Source: Saprospiraceae bacterium (GTDB lineage Bacteria; Bacteroidota; Bacteroidia; Chitinophagales; Saprospiraceae). Taken from it: a DNA stretch of 46,200 bases. The DNA is taken from contig JADKCC010000043.1 in assembly GCA_016714785.1 (NCBI GenBank), forward strand, positions 1-46,200, given 5' to 3'. Position 1 is the first letter of the stretch, and the number at the start of each line of letters is the position of its first letter. The translations under genes and the position numbers were made by a program. The notes beneath the pieces were generated by a model. The model saw nothing but the letters and a program-made list of their open reading frames with translations, had not been told where the DNA came from and made no database searches. Shown piece after piece: positions 8,569 to 18,120 of this stretch.

Positions 8569-9168
8569 TTGTTCTTTAATAAAAAAAATAGTTTTGACCC
8601 TAATGATATCAATAGTATCATTTCATCTTGTCTTAAAAATGAAAGGCAGGGACAACAAGCATTGGTAGTACAATATCTGTCTTATAGCAAATCTATATGC
8701 CTTCTATATTCTCAAAACACTATGGATGTCGAAGAAATGGTCAATGATGGTTTTATTAGGGTATTTTCCAATCTTTCCAAATATGATAGTTCTCGTTCTT
8801 TCAAATCTTGGCTCAGAGCCATTTTTATAAATAGTTGTATAGACCATTACCGCAAAAATAAATCATTTGCGATGACATCATCTTTAGACGATGCCATGGA
8901 ATATGAATTGGAATATCAAACTACTGTTATAGATGATATGGCTGCAGAAGATTTGCTTGCCTTAATTCAGGATTTGACACCTGTCTATCGCATGGTTTTT
9001 ACCTTGTATGTAGTAGAAGGATACAATCACAGAGAAATAGCAGATATGCTCGGAATACAAGAAGGAACATCTAAGTCTAATCTTCGAGATGCACGTAAAA
9101 AATTACAACAAATGGTCTATGAAAGATATGGTCAATACAATCACACACTCAAAATCTTAAGGTCATAA
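8569..9168 (+). CDS. ECF RNA polymerase sigma factor
   Basis: A 199-residue ECF sigma factor. Region 2 is at about residues 35-100 (VEEMVNDGFIRVFSNLSKYD, then FKSWLRAIFINSCIDHYRK). Region 4 is at about 125-180 (YNHREIADMLGIQEGTSKSN, then RDARKKLQQM). The start is TTG at 8569; no in-frame ATG fits better. The stop overlaps the ATG of the next gene by one base (TAATG), so the two are translationally coupled. In Bacteroidota such pairs usually put an inner-membrane-anchored regulator next to the sigma factor. Confidence 0.92.
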   Translation: MFFNKKNSFDPNDINSIISSCLKNERQGQQALVVQYLSYSKSICLLYSQNTMDVEEMVNDGFIRVFSNLSKYDSSRSFKSWLRAIFINSCIDHYRKNKSFAMTSSLDDAMEYELEYQTTVIDDMAAEDLLALIQDLTPVYRMVFTLYVVEGYNHREIADMLGIQEGTSKSNLRDARKKLQQMVYERYGQYNHTLKILRS

Positions 9169-10628
9169 TGAGAAAAGAAGACTTTGACAAATCGGTAAAA
9201 AATAAATTGCTCACTATTAAGGAGCCATCTGTTACTAATGATGAAGTGCAAAGAGTGCTTAGTGTGATCCATCACCATGCACCAGTAAGGTGGTACAAGA
9301 CACTGTATTTTAGAGCTTTGTCATCCATTGTGGTTTTGACAACTATTATATTAGGCAGCTACCTTATTTCAAATCCCAAGAGTGAAATGGGTGGAAATAT
9401 AGAAAAACAAAATCATAGTGAGTCGGCTGTAAATATGATGAATGGTTCCATGGTATTCAACTCAGAAAATACTAAGCCCAATGGACTTACAGAGTTATCA
9501 TTGAATAAAGAAGATAAGGCAGATGCTTATGAACAGAAAGATAGTAAAAATGATCCAACAAGTATTATTACTTCAGCTAATACAACGACACTCAGTCCTT
9601 TCAAAAAACAAATAAAAGGCAAAGATCATATTTCAGAGATTAATACAATGAAGCGTATCAGTAAAGCTGTACTAATTTTGGCTGATCATCATTCACCAAT
9701 AACAACCACTGATAAACAAGTAAATTCTATCACAGATGGGTCCACTGGTTCATGGACAGCAATTGATTCAAACGGTAACATTGATGACAAAAGTAGTTTG
9801 CATCCATTGGCGGCTGAATCCATAGTGAATAAGGAATTAAAACTTGGTGTTAGTGATATTCAGGAATACCATTATGAGTATATTGATCAGGTCGAACCAT
9901 CCAATATAGTTGCTAAAAGATTGGAAATACTACATCCTGCAATCATTCATTCTAAGTTAAATGGTAGGTTCATTTTTCAACCTATTGCCCTTAATATACC
10001 CGCACTTGCTATAATTGCAACTAAAGCACAAGGCCCCATTTTTCGTATAGGATTATTCGGAGGCGGAGGTCATGAAAGGTACGAAGCAGGCGTAGTATCA
10101 GAGTTGATTTATAAAAAACGTTGGAGCATTGTAGCCGGTATTAAATTGAAGGGGTATGAATTATATGAATATGAAGATGGTCGAGCATATAATCAAAAAC
10201 ATAAAAAACCAATCAGTGAACAATATGCCAACTTGCCAGAATTAAAATTAGACTCAAAAGATATCGAGATATATCGCAGTGAAATCATAGTCCCATTAAG
10301 CATACAATATTATCAACCATTTTATAAGTCTTGGTCAGTATTTGCATCTACAGGACTGGATTTTAAGTGGAAAGATATCCATAATGTCTCTTTTGAAAAT
10401 AATACAAATGGGACAGATATCATGCAAGCATACAATCAAACTTATGATAGCGCTTTTCATCCTTCACTACATTTTGGAGCAGGATTACAAAAAACTTTTG
10501 GTAGGTTTTCTAGTCAGTTATTATTTACTTATAGTAAAAATGATGATAACAATGAAGAAAAGATTGGTCACCATTCAGAAGGTAATGTGGGCTTGCAATT
10601 GAGATGTTTATATCAGCTTCAGAAGTAA
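9168..10628 (+). CDS. Membrane-anchored partner of the sigma factor with an outer-membrane-barrel-like C-terminal domain
   Basis: A 486-residue protein with three parts: a cytoplasmic N-terminus of about 45 residues (a possible sigma-binding segment), a single membrane helix at about 50-66 (LSSIVVLTTIILGSYLIS), a low-complexity Ser/Thr/Asn/Lys linker to about 270, and a C-terminal half of amphipathic strands (IFRIGLFGGGGHERYEAG, then STGLDF, GLQLRCLYQLQK) resembling the barrel domain of the OmpW/PorT type. It overlaps the sigma gene by one base. The helix anchor suggests an anti-sigma-like role. A beta-barrel-like domain on an inner-membrane anchored protein is odd; it may fold in the periplasm or span both membranes. 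Confidence 0.72.
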   Translation: MRKEDFDKSVKNKLLTIKEPSVTNDEVQRVLSVIHHHAPVRWYKTLYFRALSSIVVLTTIILGSYLISNPKSEMGGNIEKQNHSESAVNMMNGSMVFNSENTKPNGLTELSLNKEDKADAYEQKDSKNDPTSIITSANTTTLSPFKKQIKGKDHISEINTMKRISKAVLILADHHSPITTTDKQVNSITDGSTGSWTAIDSNGNIDDKSSLHPLAAESIVNKELKLGVSDIQEYHYEYIDQVEPSNIVAKRLEILHPAIIHSKLNGRFIFQPIALNIPALAIIATKAQGPIFRIGLFGGGGHERYEAGVVSELIYKKRWSIVAGIKLKGYELYEYEDGRAYNQKHKKPISEQYANLPELKLDSKDIEIYRSEIIVPLSIQYYQPFYKSWSVFASTGLDFKWKDIHNVSFENNTNGTDIMQAYNQTYDSAFHPSLHFGAGLQKTFGRFSSQLLFTYSKNDDNNEEKIGHHSEGNVGLQLRCLYQLQK

Positions 10629-10673
10629 TCATTTATCAAAATACATTATATACTTACATCAAAATCAAAATTT

Positions 10674-11483
10674 ATGTCTTATTTTTTTAAATTCACTTTA
10701 TTGTGTGTGTCTGTTTTACTTGTTTTTAACGTGGCTTCTGGTTTCAAACTTGATCCTAAAAATCCGCCCACTGGTCAGACTGGTGCACCCAATGAAACAA
10801 CTTGCAGCACAGCTTCTGGATGTCACTCGGGTGGGAACTACACAGGAAGTGTCACATTGACAGGGTTGCCAGACCAAATACTCCCTTCAACAGCTTATAA
10901 TGTAAGTATTACTTTAGCATCCACTTGCGTCAATACAGGTTTTGAGTTGACAGTGCTGAATAAAAGTAACGCCAATTGTGGTACTTTAACAGCAGGTACA
11001 AATAATAATATTAAATCTGTAGGAAGTAAAGTGTATGTTCGACAATCCAATACTACATCTTTATCTGGTGGCAAAGCATCTTATGCATTCAAATGGACAT
11101 CTCCTTCTACTATTGTTGGCGATTCAGCATACTTTTATTACGTAATGTTGCAGGCAAATGGCAATGGTGCTAAATCGGGCGACAATGTGGCTAAAGGTAA
11201 AAAAGTGGTGGGTTTAACTGCTACATCTGCCACAAATGACAACTTAGCTGATGTAAATGTCCAAGTATTTCCCAACCCAACATCGGATTTTATCAACCTA
11301 AAATCTGACCAACAGCAGCCTATTCAAGTAAAAATGGTTAATCCTAGTGGGTATGAAATGATGCATTTCACAATGGACAAATCAAAAACTTTGGATGTAA
11401 GAGCACTAAATGCTGGAGTTTATTACCTTACTTTTAAAATTGGAACATTTAGTAGTACACGAAGTATTTCCATAGTTCATTAA
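10674..11483 (+). CDS. Secreted protein with 'choice-of-anchor V'-like domain and T9SS sorting tail
   Basis: A 269-residue protein with an N-terminal signal peptide (about 1-23), then a domain starting with a Cys/His motif (CSTASGCHSGGNYTG, about 42-58) as in choice-of-anchor V (Reeler-like) proteins, and a C-terminal type A T9SS sorting domain (VFPNPTSDFINLK at about 197, ending SIVH). The CxxxxxCH motif resembles a heme site but has the wrong spacing for a standard CxxCH; it may still bind heme. T9SS export and surface attachment follow from the tail. The next gene (ApbE) starts 17 bp later, so they probably form one operon. Confidence 0.85.
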   Translation: MSYFFKFTLLCVSVLLVFNVASGFKLDPKNPPTGQTGAPNETTCSTASGCHSGGNYTGSVTLTGLPDQILPSTAYNVSITLASTCVNTGFELTVLNKSNANCGTLTAGTNNNIKSVGSKVYVRQSNTTSLSGGKASYAFKWTSPSTIVGDSAYFYYVMLQANGNGAKSGDNVAKGKKVVGLTATSATNDNLADVNVQVFPNPTSDFINLKSDQQQPIQVKMVNPSGYEMMHFTMDKSKTLDVRALNAGVYYLTFKIGTFSSTRSISIVH

Positions 11484-11500
11484 TTGATTGTTATTTGATT

Positions 11501-12424
11501 ATGCAATCACACAGCGAAGCTTTAAAACTCATGGGCAATCAGTTTGAATTGACAGCTGTCCATGAGTCTTTTGAGATATGTAAACAAGCAGTTGAACAGG
11601 GTATTCTGGAAGTCAAAAGAATAGAGCAGTTATTGACCACTTTTTCAGACGATAGCATCACGGCTTTGATCAATAGAAATGCAGGTATAACCCCTGTGAA
11701 AGTGCCAGATGAAGTATTTCAGCTCCTATTAAGATGTCAAAGGATATCTGTATTGACCCAAGGAGCTTTTGATATTACTTATGGCTCCATAGATAAGAAG
11801 TATTGGAATTTTGATACCAAGATGACGCAATTGCCTGATCCTAAATTGGCCAAAAAATCAGTGAAGCTAGTTGACTTTCGTAATCTTGTAGTTGATGCCG
11901 AAAAGAAAACTGTTTTTCTGAAGCAACGAGGTATGAGGATTGGGTTTGGTGGTATTGGCAAAGGTTATGCTGCAGAAATGGCAAGAAGGGTAATGACGTC
12001 TTTTGGTGCTGAAAGTGGCGTAGTCAATGCTGCAGGAGACTTGACTGCTTGGGGAAATCAGATAAATGGTAAACCGTGGACAATAGGTATTGCAGACCCA
12101 AACCATAAACAACATCTTTTCAGTCAGTTTGAGATCAGCAACAAATCTGTGGCTACGAGTGGTGATTATGAAAAGTTTGTTGTCATCAATGGTAAGCGGT
12201 ATTCACACACCATAGATCCGCATACTGGGATGCCTGCTCAGGGCTTAAAATCGGTAACCATCATTTGTGGTAACGCTGAATTGGCAGACGCACTTACGAC
12301 GCCGGTCATCGTTATGGGACGTGAAGCAGGGTTGGATATGATCAATCAACTTAATGGTATTGAAGCTATCATCATTGATGAAAATGATAAAATTTATTAT
12401 TCAAAAAATATTAAAATCAAATAA
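11501..12424 (+). CDS. apbE: FAD:protein FMN transferase (ApbE)
   Basis: A 307-residue ApbE-family enzyme, which attaches FMN covalently to Thr/Ser of target proteins using FAD and Mg2+. Motifs seen are FDITYGSI (about 90-98), GMRIGFGGIGKGYAAEMA (about 145-162), VNAAGDLTAWG, SVATSGDYEKF and the metal/flavin site YSHTIDPHTGMPA (about 227-239). ATG at 11501 is preferred over TTG at 11495. The enzyme has no obvious signal peptide, and its stop is followed at once by the DUF4266 gene. Neighbouring secreted redox proteins are possible flavinylation clients, but no target motif was identified. Confidence 0.95.
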   Translation: MQSHSEALKLMGNQFELTAVHESFEICKQAVEQGILEVKRIEQLLTTFSDDSITALINRNAGITPVKVPDEVFQLLLRCQRISVLTQGAFDITYGSIDKKYWNFDTKMTQLPDPKLAKKSVKLVDFRNLVVDAEKKTVFLKQRGMRIGFGGIGKGYAAEMARRVMTSFGAESGVVNAAGDLTAWGNQINGKPWTIGIADPNHKQHLFSQFEISNKSVATSGDYEKFVVINGKRYSHTIDPHTGMPAQGLKSVTIICGNAELADALTTPVIVMGREAGLDMINQLNGIEAIIIDENDKIYYSKNIKIK

Positions 12425-12658
12425 ATGATTAGGTTAAAAAAAGGTGGAAGTTTTATTTCAATCCTAATGGTCTTCAGTACCATTTTTTTTACTTCCTGTA
12501 GTACAGTAAAGTCATCGGAAAAGGTTTATCTCAATGATGGAGAGATGTCGCTGACACTCCGCAAATTAGAGAAATTAGAAATCAATTTTCAGTTGTACAG
12601 AGAAGGATCTGCAGGTGCAACAGGAGGCAAAAGTGGTGGTGGCTGTGGCTGCAATTAA
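12425..12658 (+). CDS. DUF4266 lipoprotein with Gly/Cys-rich C-terminus
   Basis: A 77-residue lipoprotein. The N-terminus is hydrophobic and ends in a lipobox (FFTSCS, Cys at about 25). The body contains the conserved NDGEMSLTLRKLE, and the C-terminus is GGKSGGGCGCN, as in DUF4266. It follows apbE with no gap and precedes a DUF3570 gene. I know this order (ApbE, DUF4266, DUF3570) as a recurrent neighbourhood; what the set does is not established. The terminal Cys pair could bind metal. Confidence 0.88.
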   Translation: MIRLKKGGSFISILMVFSTIFFTSCSTVKSSEKVYLNDGEMSLTLRKLEKLEINFQLYREGSAGATGGKSGGGCGCN

Positions 12659-12678
12659 TTAATTAAAATAGAAAAAAG

Positions 12679-13891
12679 ATGTTAAGAATAAATTTGAGTT
12701 TCCTTGGTTTAATCCTATCATTGGTGCAGCTTTATGCCCAGAGCTTTGTCATAGACAGTACCAAAATATATAAAAAAAAGGCATTGAGCTTTGAAGAAGC
12801 TAATATCATGACTTCATACTATCATCAGGAAGGCAATCATTCTGCGATCACAGGTGGTGTAGGGACTGAAAAACTTTCAGACTTTGCCAATGTCATCGAT
12901 CTAAAACTCAATAGATATGATGGACATGGCAAGAAATATACTTATGGTGCAGAGTTTGGCGTGGATTATTACACATCTGCTTCATCAGATAAAATAGACA
13001 CCCAAGTTTCTTCGGCTTCGTCATCTGATGTTAGAGTATATCCTTCTTTAAATTATAGTGTTGACAATGAAAGAACGGGTGTTGTCTTAGGCGGCAATGT
13101 CGCATTTTCCAAAGAATATGATTACACGTCGATAGGTGGAGGATTTAACTTCAGTAAAAAGTCCAAAAGCCAAAATACAGAGTTCGGTGCCAAGGTCAAT
13201 GTGTTTTTGGATACCTATAGCCAAATTGTCCCTTCAGAGTTTAGAGCTAACTTACCTTCAAGACAGCAAAAAAAAGGAGAAATAGGCAATGCAGCCAGAA
13301 ATACTTATGATTTGTCAATGACACTTTCGCAGGTTCTGTCCAAACGATTTCAACTGGCACTTACCTTAGATTTAGCTTATCAATCTGGTTTGCTCAGTAC
13401 GCCTTTTCATCGAGTGTATATGAATGATGGTAGCTTATTGAGAGAAACTTTGCCTGGATCAAGGTTTAAAATACCTATAGGTTTAAGAGCCAATTATTTT
13501 ATTGGTGAAAAGATTGATTATCAGATCATTTTACAGATATTATCAAGATGATTGGGGCATGACATCTCACACAGCTCATGTAGAGTTGCCTATCAAAGTA
13601 TCATCAGCATATTCCATATCGCCTTTTTATAGATATTATCATCAAACAGCCATCGATCATTTTGCACCATTTAAGGACAATAGGGTAGGTGCTACCTTTT
13701 TTACAAGTGATTATGATCTATCAGGCTTTGATAGTCAGTTTTATGGCGTTGGTATCAGACACACACCATTCAAGTCCATTGCTAATCTTTTTTCTATCAG
13801 TCAGCTAGAATTAAGAGGTGCTTTGTATGATAGAAGTGATGGTTTGTCATCAGGCATAGTAACATTTCACATTCAATTTAAAGGGTTTTAG
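12679..13891 (+). CDS. DUF3570 outer-membrane protein (one frameshift)
   Basis: Two overlapping frames (12679-13551 and 13502-13891) form one DUF3570 protein: a signal peptide ending QLYAQ, an N-terminal region with SYYHQEGNHSAITGGVGTE, then beta-strands through to a terminal FKGF. The frames differ by one extra base. Removing one T from TTTT at 13529-13532 gives DYQIIYRYYQDDWG and a 403-residue product. The predicted fold is an outer-membrane barrel. It is the last gene of the probable operon from 10674 or 11501. Confidence 0.85.
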
Positions 13892-13948
13892 ATTTTACCT
13901 ATTTCCAACTCCTTAAAGTTAGATTTATACCTTATAAAATATTAAAAA

Positions 13949-14671
13949 ATGACCGCAATTATACTGGATAATAATGAAACTGATATAAATCATCTTAGTT
14001 TTTCACTTAAACAATTAAGACATAATATTAAAGTAAATGGCCGCTTTCGCTCCATTGATGCTTTTACAGAATTTTGCGCTACCAATAATTCAAAGATTGA
14101 TATAATTTTTACCGATGTAAAATTTGGAAGTTTAAATTTATTCGATCATTTAGATATCGTAAATTTTGCAGAAAATATCATCATAACTACGCACCATAAA
14201 GATTTTGCTGTGCATGCTTTTAGACATAATGTGACAGATTATCTACTGAAGCCGGTGCAAGTAGAACAGTTAAACGAGTCGATTTTGAAAGTGAAAAGAC
14301 TTAAGAATATTAATAAAATCAATGGCTTACCTTATAAGTCTCAGTTTCAAGTGACCGTAGGCAAACAATTAGTTATGGTCAAAATAGAAGAAATAGACTT
14401 TATAGAAAGCTGCAATAAGATGACTTATATTCATCTCATAGGAGGAAAAAGAATACCTTGTGTTATTCCCTTATTGACCTTAGAAAATAAATTGGATCCC
14501 GAATGTTTTTTTAGAGCCAATAGGCAAATGATTTTTCACTTTGATGCGGTACAAACAATAGAAAAATCAAAGTCTTCAAAATATTTGGTCAAATTAAAAT
14601 CTAACGAGGATAAAGTCATCACATTGAGTGAAGAAAAATCAAAGGCGTTTAGAGCTTGGATTGATAGATGA
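13949..14671 (+). CDS. LytTR-family DNA-binding response regulator
   Basis: A 240-residue response regulator. The receiver domain (about 1-118) has the expected acidic pocket and the phospho-acceptor Asp in IIFTDVKFG (about residue 54), and the conserved Lys in DYLLKPVQ (about 106). The LytTR domain (about 135-238) begins FQVTVGKQLVMVKIEEIDFI and contains FFRANRQMIFH. No histidine kinase is adjacent, so its partner is probably encoded elsewhere. It has its own 57-bp leader and a strong terminator overlapping the stop codon. Confidence 0.92.
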   Translation: MTAIILDNNETDINHLSFSLKQLRHNIKVNGRFRSIDAFTEFCATNNSKIDIIFTDVKFGSLNLFDHLDIVNFAENIIITTHHKDFAVHAFRHNVTDYLLKPVQVEQLNESILKVKRLKNINKINGLPYKSQFQVTVGKQLVMVKIEEIDFIESCNKMTYIHLIGGKRIPCVIPLLTLENKLDPECFFRANRQMIFHFDAVQTIEKSKSSKYLVKLKSNEDKVITLSEEKSKAFRAWIDR

Positions 14672-14700
14672 TTATTTTCTAGTTGAAAATAATCATCTAT
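14664..14700. terminator. Bidirectional terminator with 16-bp perfect stem
   Basis: ATAGATGATTATTTTC (14664-14679) pairs perfectly with GAAAATAATCATCTAT (14685-14700) around the loop TAGTT. The regulator's stop codon lies in the stem. It sits between convergent genes (ends at 14671 and 14726). Confidence 0.85.
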
Positions 14701-14725
14701 GCATAAAATAGGGGATTTATATCAA

Positions 14726-16337
14726 TTATTTTACAATAACCTTTTGAGTACTCACCCTGTCACCAGCTTGCAATTGGAAAAGTAAAACTTTATGATTTCC
14801 AAAGACTTCTGATGTCGTATAATGCTGTGCACCACCTGGTAGATGCCCCCAATCGTATGTTTTGATGATTGCTCCATCTACATCAAATATAGAGAGTGTA
14901 ACATTGGAAGCCTCAGGTAAATCAAAGGTTACGTGGATGTATTCATCACTTGGATTAGGATATATGACCATTCCCAAACCATTTTTACTTTGTATATTGA
15001 CATCATGCACCGACGTAGGACTGTTTTTGATGAGAAATACCTTAAATATCTGACTACTAGCTTGGCTTTGCGTACCTGTATTCGTAAAAAATATATTGGG
15101 CGCTGAGCTGCTGATGCCACCATAGATATATCCTATCATGGTGGTATCTTGGTCGAGTTCGTCTAGTTTTAAGACATCATTTTCATAGCTAGATATAGCT
15201 GATGTAGGGATAAATTCTGATCCAGCACCCAATAAACCTGGCATTGTGATGGGCAATTTATATTCAGCCATACTGCCATCACTTTTTCGGGTCACGCGCG
15301 CTATAGTGTTGACAAAAGGTACATTATCATCTCTAACCAACAGTCCATTATCATCAAAATATTGAGCAATACCACCAAAAAATAGCGTGTGCATTTCATT
15401 GTCTTTTTGCACTATATAAAGGAATGTGGGCACAATGGTAATGATTGTAATACTGATTGAATCCAGGTTGGACAGCGTATCCATCACCATCAATATTGAC
15501 ACAAGTCAAAAACGGCAAATCTACATTTTCCTGAAATACACCTGAAAAAGCAGTCAATCCTTCTCTTCCGTCAGGCATGATTTGTGGAGCCACATTGTAA
15601 TCTCTTCTGTGCAATTGTGCTTTGTCGTATATTTCGGCTTGATGGATAATTTTAAGTGTAGTACCATCATCTTCCAAAGTAAATTTTCTGATGGCATTGG
15701 TGTATTCTTGTACGAATCCAGGTCCATTATTTGGTCCCATAGGATTGTATCTTCCGATGAATTTCTGACCACCTACGAGATAAAAGGTATCGTCAATTTT
15801 ATGCAAATATCCACCAGTGACAGCCATCTTATCATCTTTAATTTGTCGGATTAAAGGTAAGATGGACAGATCATTCTGGATGGCTTGGATCGTCTGTGGG
15901 ATATTTATAGCCGTGAGATTAGGATAGGTGGTATGATCTCCTGCTGTGTTGCTGTATCCATATCCGCCGATAAGGTACAAAATATCGCCTTCTTGGTAGA
16001 ATTCCATATTGGTAGCACTAAGCTGCTCTTTGATACTTGCAGGTAGGACATCTAGCGATGCCGTCCAACTTTGATTTCCAATAGGATCCACCACGATCAA
16101 TTGGGTATTGTGGCCAGCGATATCAAAACTAGCAAAAGGTTGTCTTCGATGCAATCCATCCAAACGTCCACCAATGATGAGCCACTTACCTTCATGTTGC
16201 CCAAAAGCAAAGGCTTGCATTCCACCTACGCCCTCTACTTGCATAGGGGTGAGTTGAATATCAAAAGGTGTGTTCTGGGCTTTGATAGTCAAAACTACAA
16301 ATAAAAGAAAAAAAAGCGTGTTTGCAAACCGAGTCAT
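14726..16337 (-). CDS. Secreted Kelch-like protein with T9SS sorting tail (one frameshift)
   Basis: The gene reads from 16337 down. It has a signal peptide ending TIKAQ, a long beta-rich domain with repeated 'LYLIGGYGYS', 'FYLVGGQKFIG' and 'HTLFFGGIAQY' type segments (Kelch/beta-propeller-like blades), and a type A T9SS tail (MVIYPNPSDEYIHVTFDLP, ending KVIVK). The frame breaks at 15404-15408: removing one base of the five-base T run (A run on the coding strand) joins HIPLYSAK to DNEMHTLFFGG and gives 536 residues. It is surface-exposed or secreted via T9SS. The ligand is unknown. Confidence 0.85.
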
Positions 16338-16367
16338 AATATTGATTTTGAAAGGATAAAAAATTGT

Positions 16368-16402
16368 AAAACCACACCGAAGTAGGACAACGATGTGGTT
16401 TT
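16368..16402 (-). terminator. Hairpin terminator after the first DUF2202 gene
   Basis: A 9-bp stem (AAAACCACA at 16368-16376, TGTGGTTTT at 16394-16402) lies 21 bp past the stop at 16423. On the minus strand it is followed by T-rich sequence. Confidence 0.7.
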
Positions 16403-16422
16403 TATATTATAAATTATGTGAC

Positions 16423-17022
16423 TTATTTACCACAGTTTTCGTGGCTGCCACTGATGATATTTTGATAGTCACTTGTAGTTAAAAACTGAGGACTGTAAGT
16501 GGCGCCCAAAGGTTTGAGTTGACCAGTGAATCCTCTTAAGTGATTTCTAGACCCACAATTAAGTACATCATAAACTCGTAAGATATCTGTTTTGTTCGTA
16601 TTGGCATAAAATCGATTGATATCGCTGATGTCCAAATCTTCGATGGTTGCACCAACTACCAAGGCATCTATCAATGAAATATCTACTTTTGCAATGAGTT
16701 GGTTATAAAGTACTTGTAATTCATTATCTGCGAAAACGCCATTTGCCAAACCTGCTGCAGGATCTACTACATTATATTTGCTGAGCAAACCTGTCATATT
16801 GTCGATGTGGGTTTGTTCGCTGTTGGAAATATTGTTGAATACAAAGTGTGCATACTTTTGATAAGCATAAACATACACATCGTGCGCAAGTTTTTCTTCT
16901 TGACGCAAGAAGATGAGATCTGATTTTTCTTGTTCGGTCAAAAGACTTTCGACGTTACTATCTTTACTACAAGATGCAAGTACAAACATGGCTGCGAAGC
17001 CGATTAATATTAACTTTTTCAT
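16423..17022 (-). CDS. DUF2202 ferritin-like lipoprotein
   Basis: A 199-residue lipoprotein (lipobox LASCSK, Cys at about 17) of the DUF2202 family, a ferritin-like helical fold. The family pattern is visible: LRQEEKLAHDVYVYAYQKY (about 40-58), NISNSEQTHIDNM (about 64-76), GATIEDLDISDINRF (about 123-137) and NCGSRNHLRGF (about 154-164). The Glu/His residues in these helices match a carboxylate-bridged di-metal site. The function is unknown; an iron-related role is inferred from the fold. A homologous gene lies just upstream at 17205-17972. Confidence 0.88.
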   Translation of the reverse strand: MKKLILIGFAAMFVLASCSKDSNVESLLTEQEKSDLIFLRQEEKLAHDVYVYAYQKYAHFVFNNISNSEQTHIDNMTGLLSKYNVVDPAAGLANGVFADNELQVLYNQLIAKVDISLIDALVVGATIEDLDISDINRFYANTNKTDILRVYDVLNCGSRNHLRGFTGQLKPLGATYSPQFLTTSDYQNIISGSHENCGK

Positions 17023-17151
17023 TATAAATTATTTTATAAAATGTGAAATATAATTATGAGAATTACCAATTGAATTTAAATATTATAAGTGCCCTTGAAT
17101 AAACAAACAGTTAAATTTATTGGACTAATAATTTTAATAAAGGGATTGAAA

Positions 17152-17177
17152 AGTCCTTCCATTTTAAGGGAAGGATT
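17152..17177 (-). terminator. Possible hairpin terminator after the second DUF2202 gene
   Basis: TCCTTCC (17154-17160) pairs with GGAAGGA (17169-17175) around an 8-nt loop, 28 bp past the stop at 17205. The following T-run is weak. Confidence 0.5.
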
Positions 17178-17204
17178 TAGGATGAGTATATTTAGGTTAA
17201 TAGA

Positions 17205-17972
17205 TCATTTACTGCAACAACCTTTTTTGTTACCTTTTCCACTTTTGCAATTACCTTTATTATCGCCGCAAGATTTATTATTGCCATTGCCTGCACAAGC
17301 TTTGCCGCTGTTGCTGCCACAAGCTTTGTTGCCTTTTGATTTACAATTTGAGTTATTAGATTGGCAATTGGTTCCTTCTTCATGGTCTCCATTGATGATG
17401 GCGGTATATCTATCTTTATGGATATAAGTCGGTGTGTAAACCACATCCATATTGCCCAATTGTCTGCTGAATGCTCTTATATGATTGCGTGAGCCGCGGT
17501 TAAGATTGTCATAGACGCCCAATAAATCTTTGTTGGTAGTAGCAGCCATTAAAATATCCAAATCTGCAATATCCATATCTTCTATGATGGCACCTACTAT
17601 GAAAGCATCTTTAAGTGATTGGCTACCTTTGGTGGTCAATTCCTGATAAAGTTTCTGCATTTCTGCATTGGCATATTGTCCATTGGCAGCTATATATGGA
17701 TCTTTGATGCCAAACTGATCGATTAAGCCTTTGACTAATTCGCCATGTCTAGCTTCACTTTGTTTGATGTTTTTGAATACCTGATGGTCCCATTTTGCAT
17801 CCAAGAAAGTATAAACTTCAAAAGCTAATTTTTCTTCTTCTCTCATTTTTACCAATCCTGCTTTTTCATTTTCAGTCAAAGTATCATTGTAGGTAATTGG
17901 AGCATTATTCGGTATAAAAGCGGACATTAGTAGTACGGTGATAATACCAAAAATCATTGTGAACGGTCTCAT
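17205..17972 (-). CDS. DUF2202 ferritin-like protein with Cys/Gly/Asn/Lys-rich tail
   Basis: A 255-residue protein. The N-terminus looks like an uncleaved or cleaved signal segment (about 1-25). The DUF2202 domain spans about 35-200, with REEEKLAFEVYTFLDAKW, SEARHGELVKGL, GAIIEDMDIADLDIL and NRGSRNHIRAFSRQLG. A low-complexity tail of about 53 residues follows with eight Cys (NNSNCKSKGNKACGSNSG, ending KKGCCSK). The tail is absent from the 199-residue paralogue next door. Such a tail could bind metal or form disulfides. The two genes are 182 bp apart and probably transcribed separately. Confidence 0.88.
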   Translation of the reverse strand: MRPFTMIFGIITVLLMSAFIPNNAPITYNDTLTENEKAGLVKMREEEKLAFEVYTFLDAKWDHQVFKNIKQSEARHGELVKGLIDQFGIKDPYIAANGQYANAEMQKLYQELTTKGSQSLKDAFIVGAIIEDMDIADLDILMAATTNKDLLGVYDNLNRGSRNHIRAFSRQLGNMDVVYTPTYIHKDRYTAIINGDHEEGTNCQSNNSNCKSKGNKACGSNSGKACAGNGNNKSCGDNKGNCKSGKGNKKGCCSK

Positions 17973-18087
17973 TATATTTTGTTTAAAAGTGAATAATCAA
18001 ATGTGTTTCAAAAGGAATACGCAAGCCTTTCTATTTTCTTTCACTTTTTTTAATGGGTTTTCAAATTTATTTGAAATTTGTCATTTC

Positions 18088-18107
18088 GCTCCAAATTAAT
18101 TTGGAGC
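18088..18107. terminator. 20-bp perfect palindrome after the membrane protein gene
   Basis: GCTCCAAATTAATTTGGAGC reads the same on both strands and lies 14-33 bp past the stop of the gene at 18121. As a hairpin it would leave a very tight loop; a terminator or a protein-binding site are both possible. Confidence 0.5.
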
Positions 18108-18120
18108 ACCATTATTCTTA

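Noticed and set aside
10800..10850. CSTASGCHSG in the T9SS protein as a standard heme c site
   Set aside because: The spacing is CxxxxxCH, not CxxCH; it is typical of the domain family, so heme attachment is not claimed.
17089..17427. Plus-strand Leu/Pro-rich open frame
   Set aside because: It is the complement of the Cys/Gly/Asn/Lys-rich tail of the minus-strand DUF2202 gene; low-complexity composition keeps it open.
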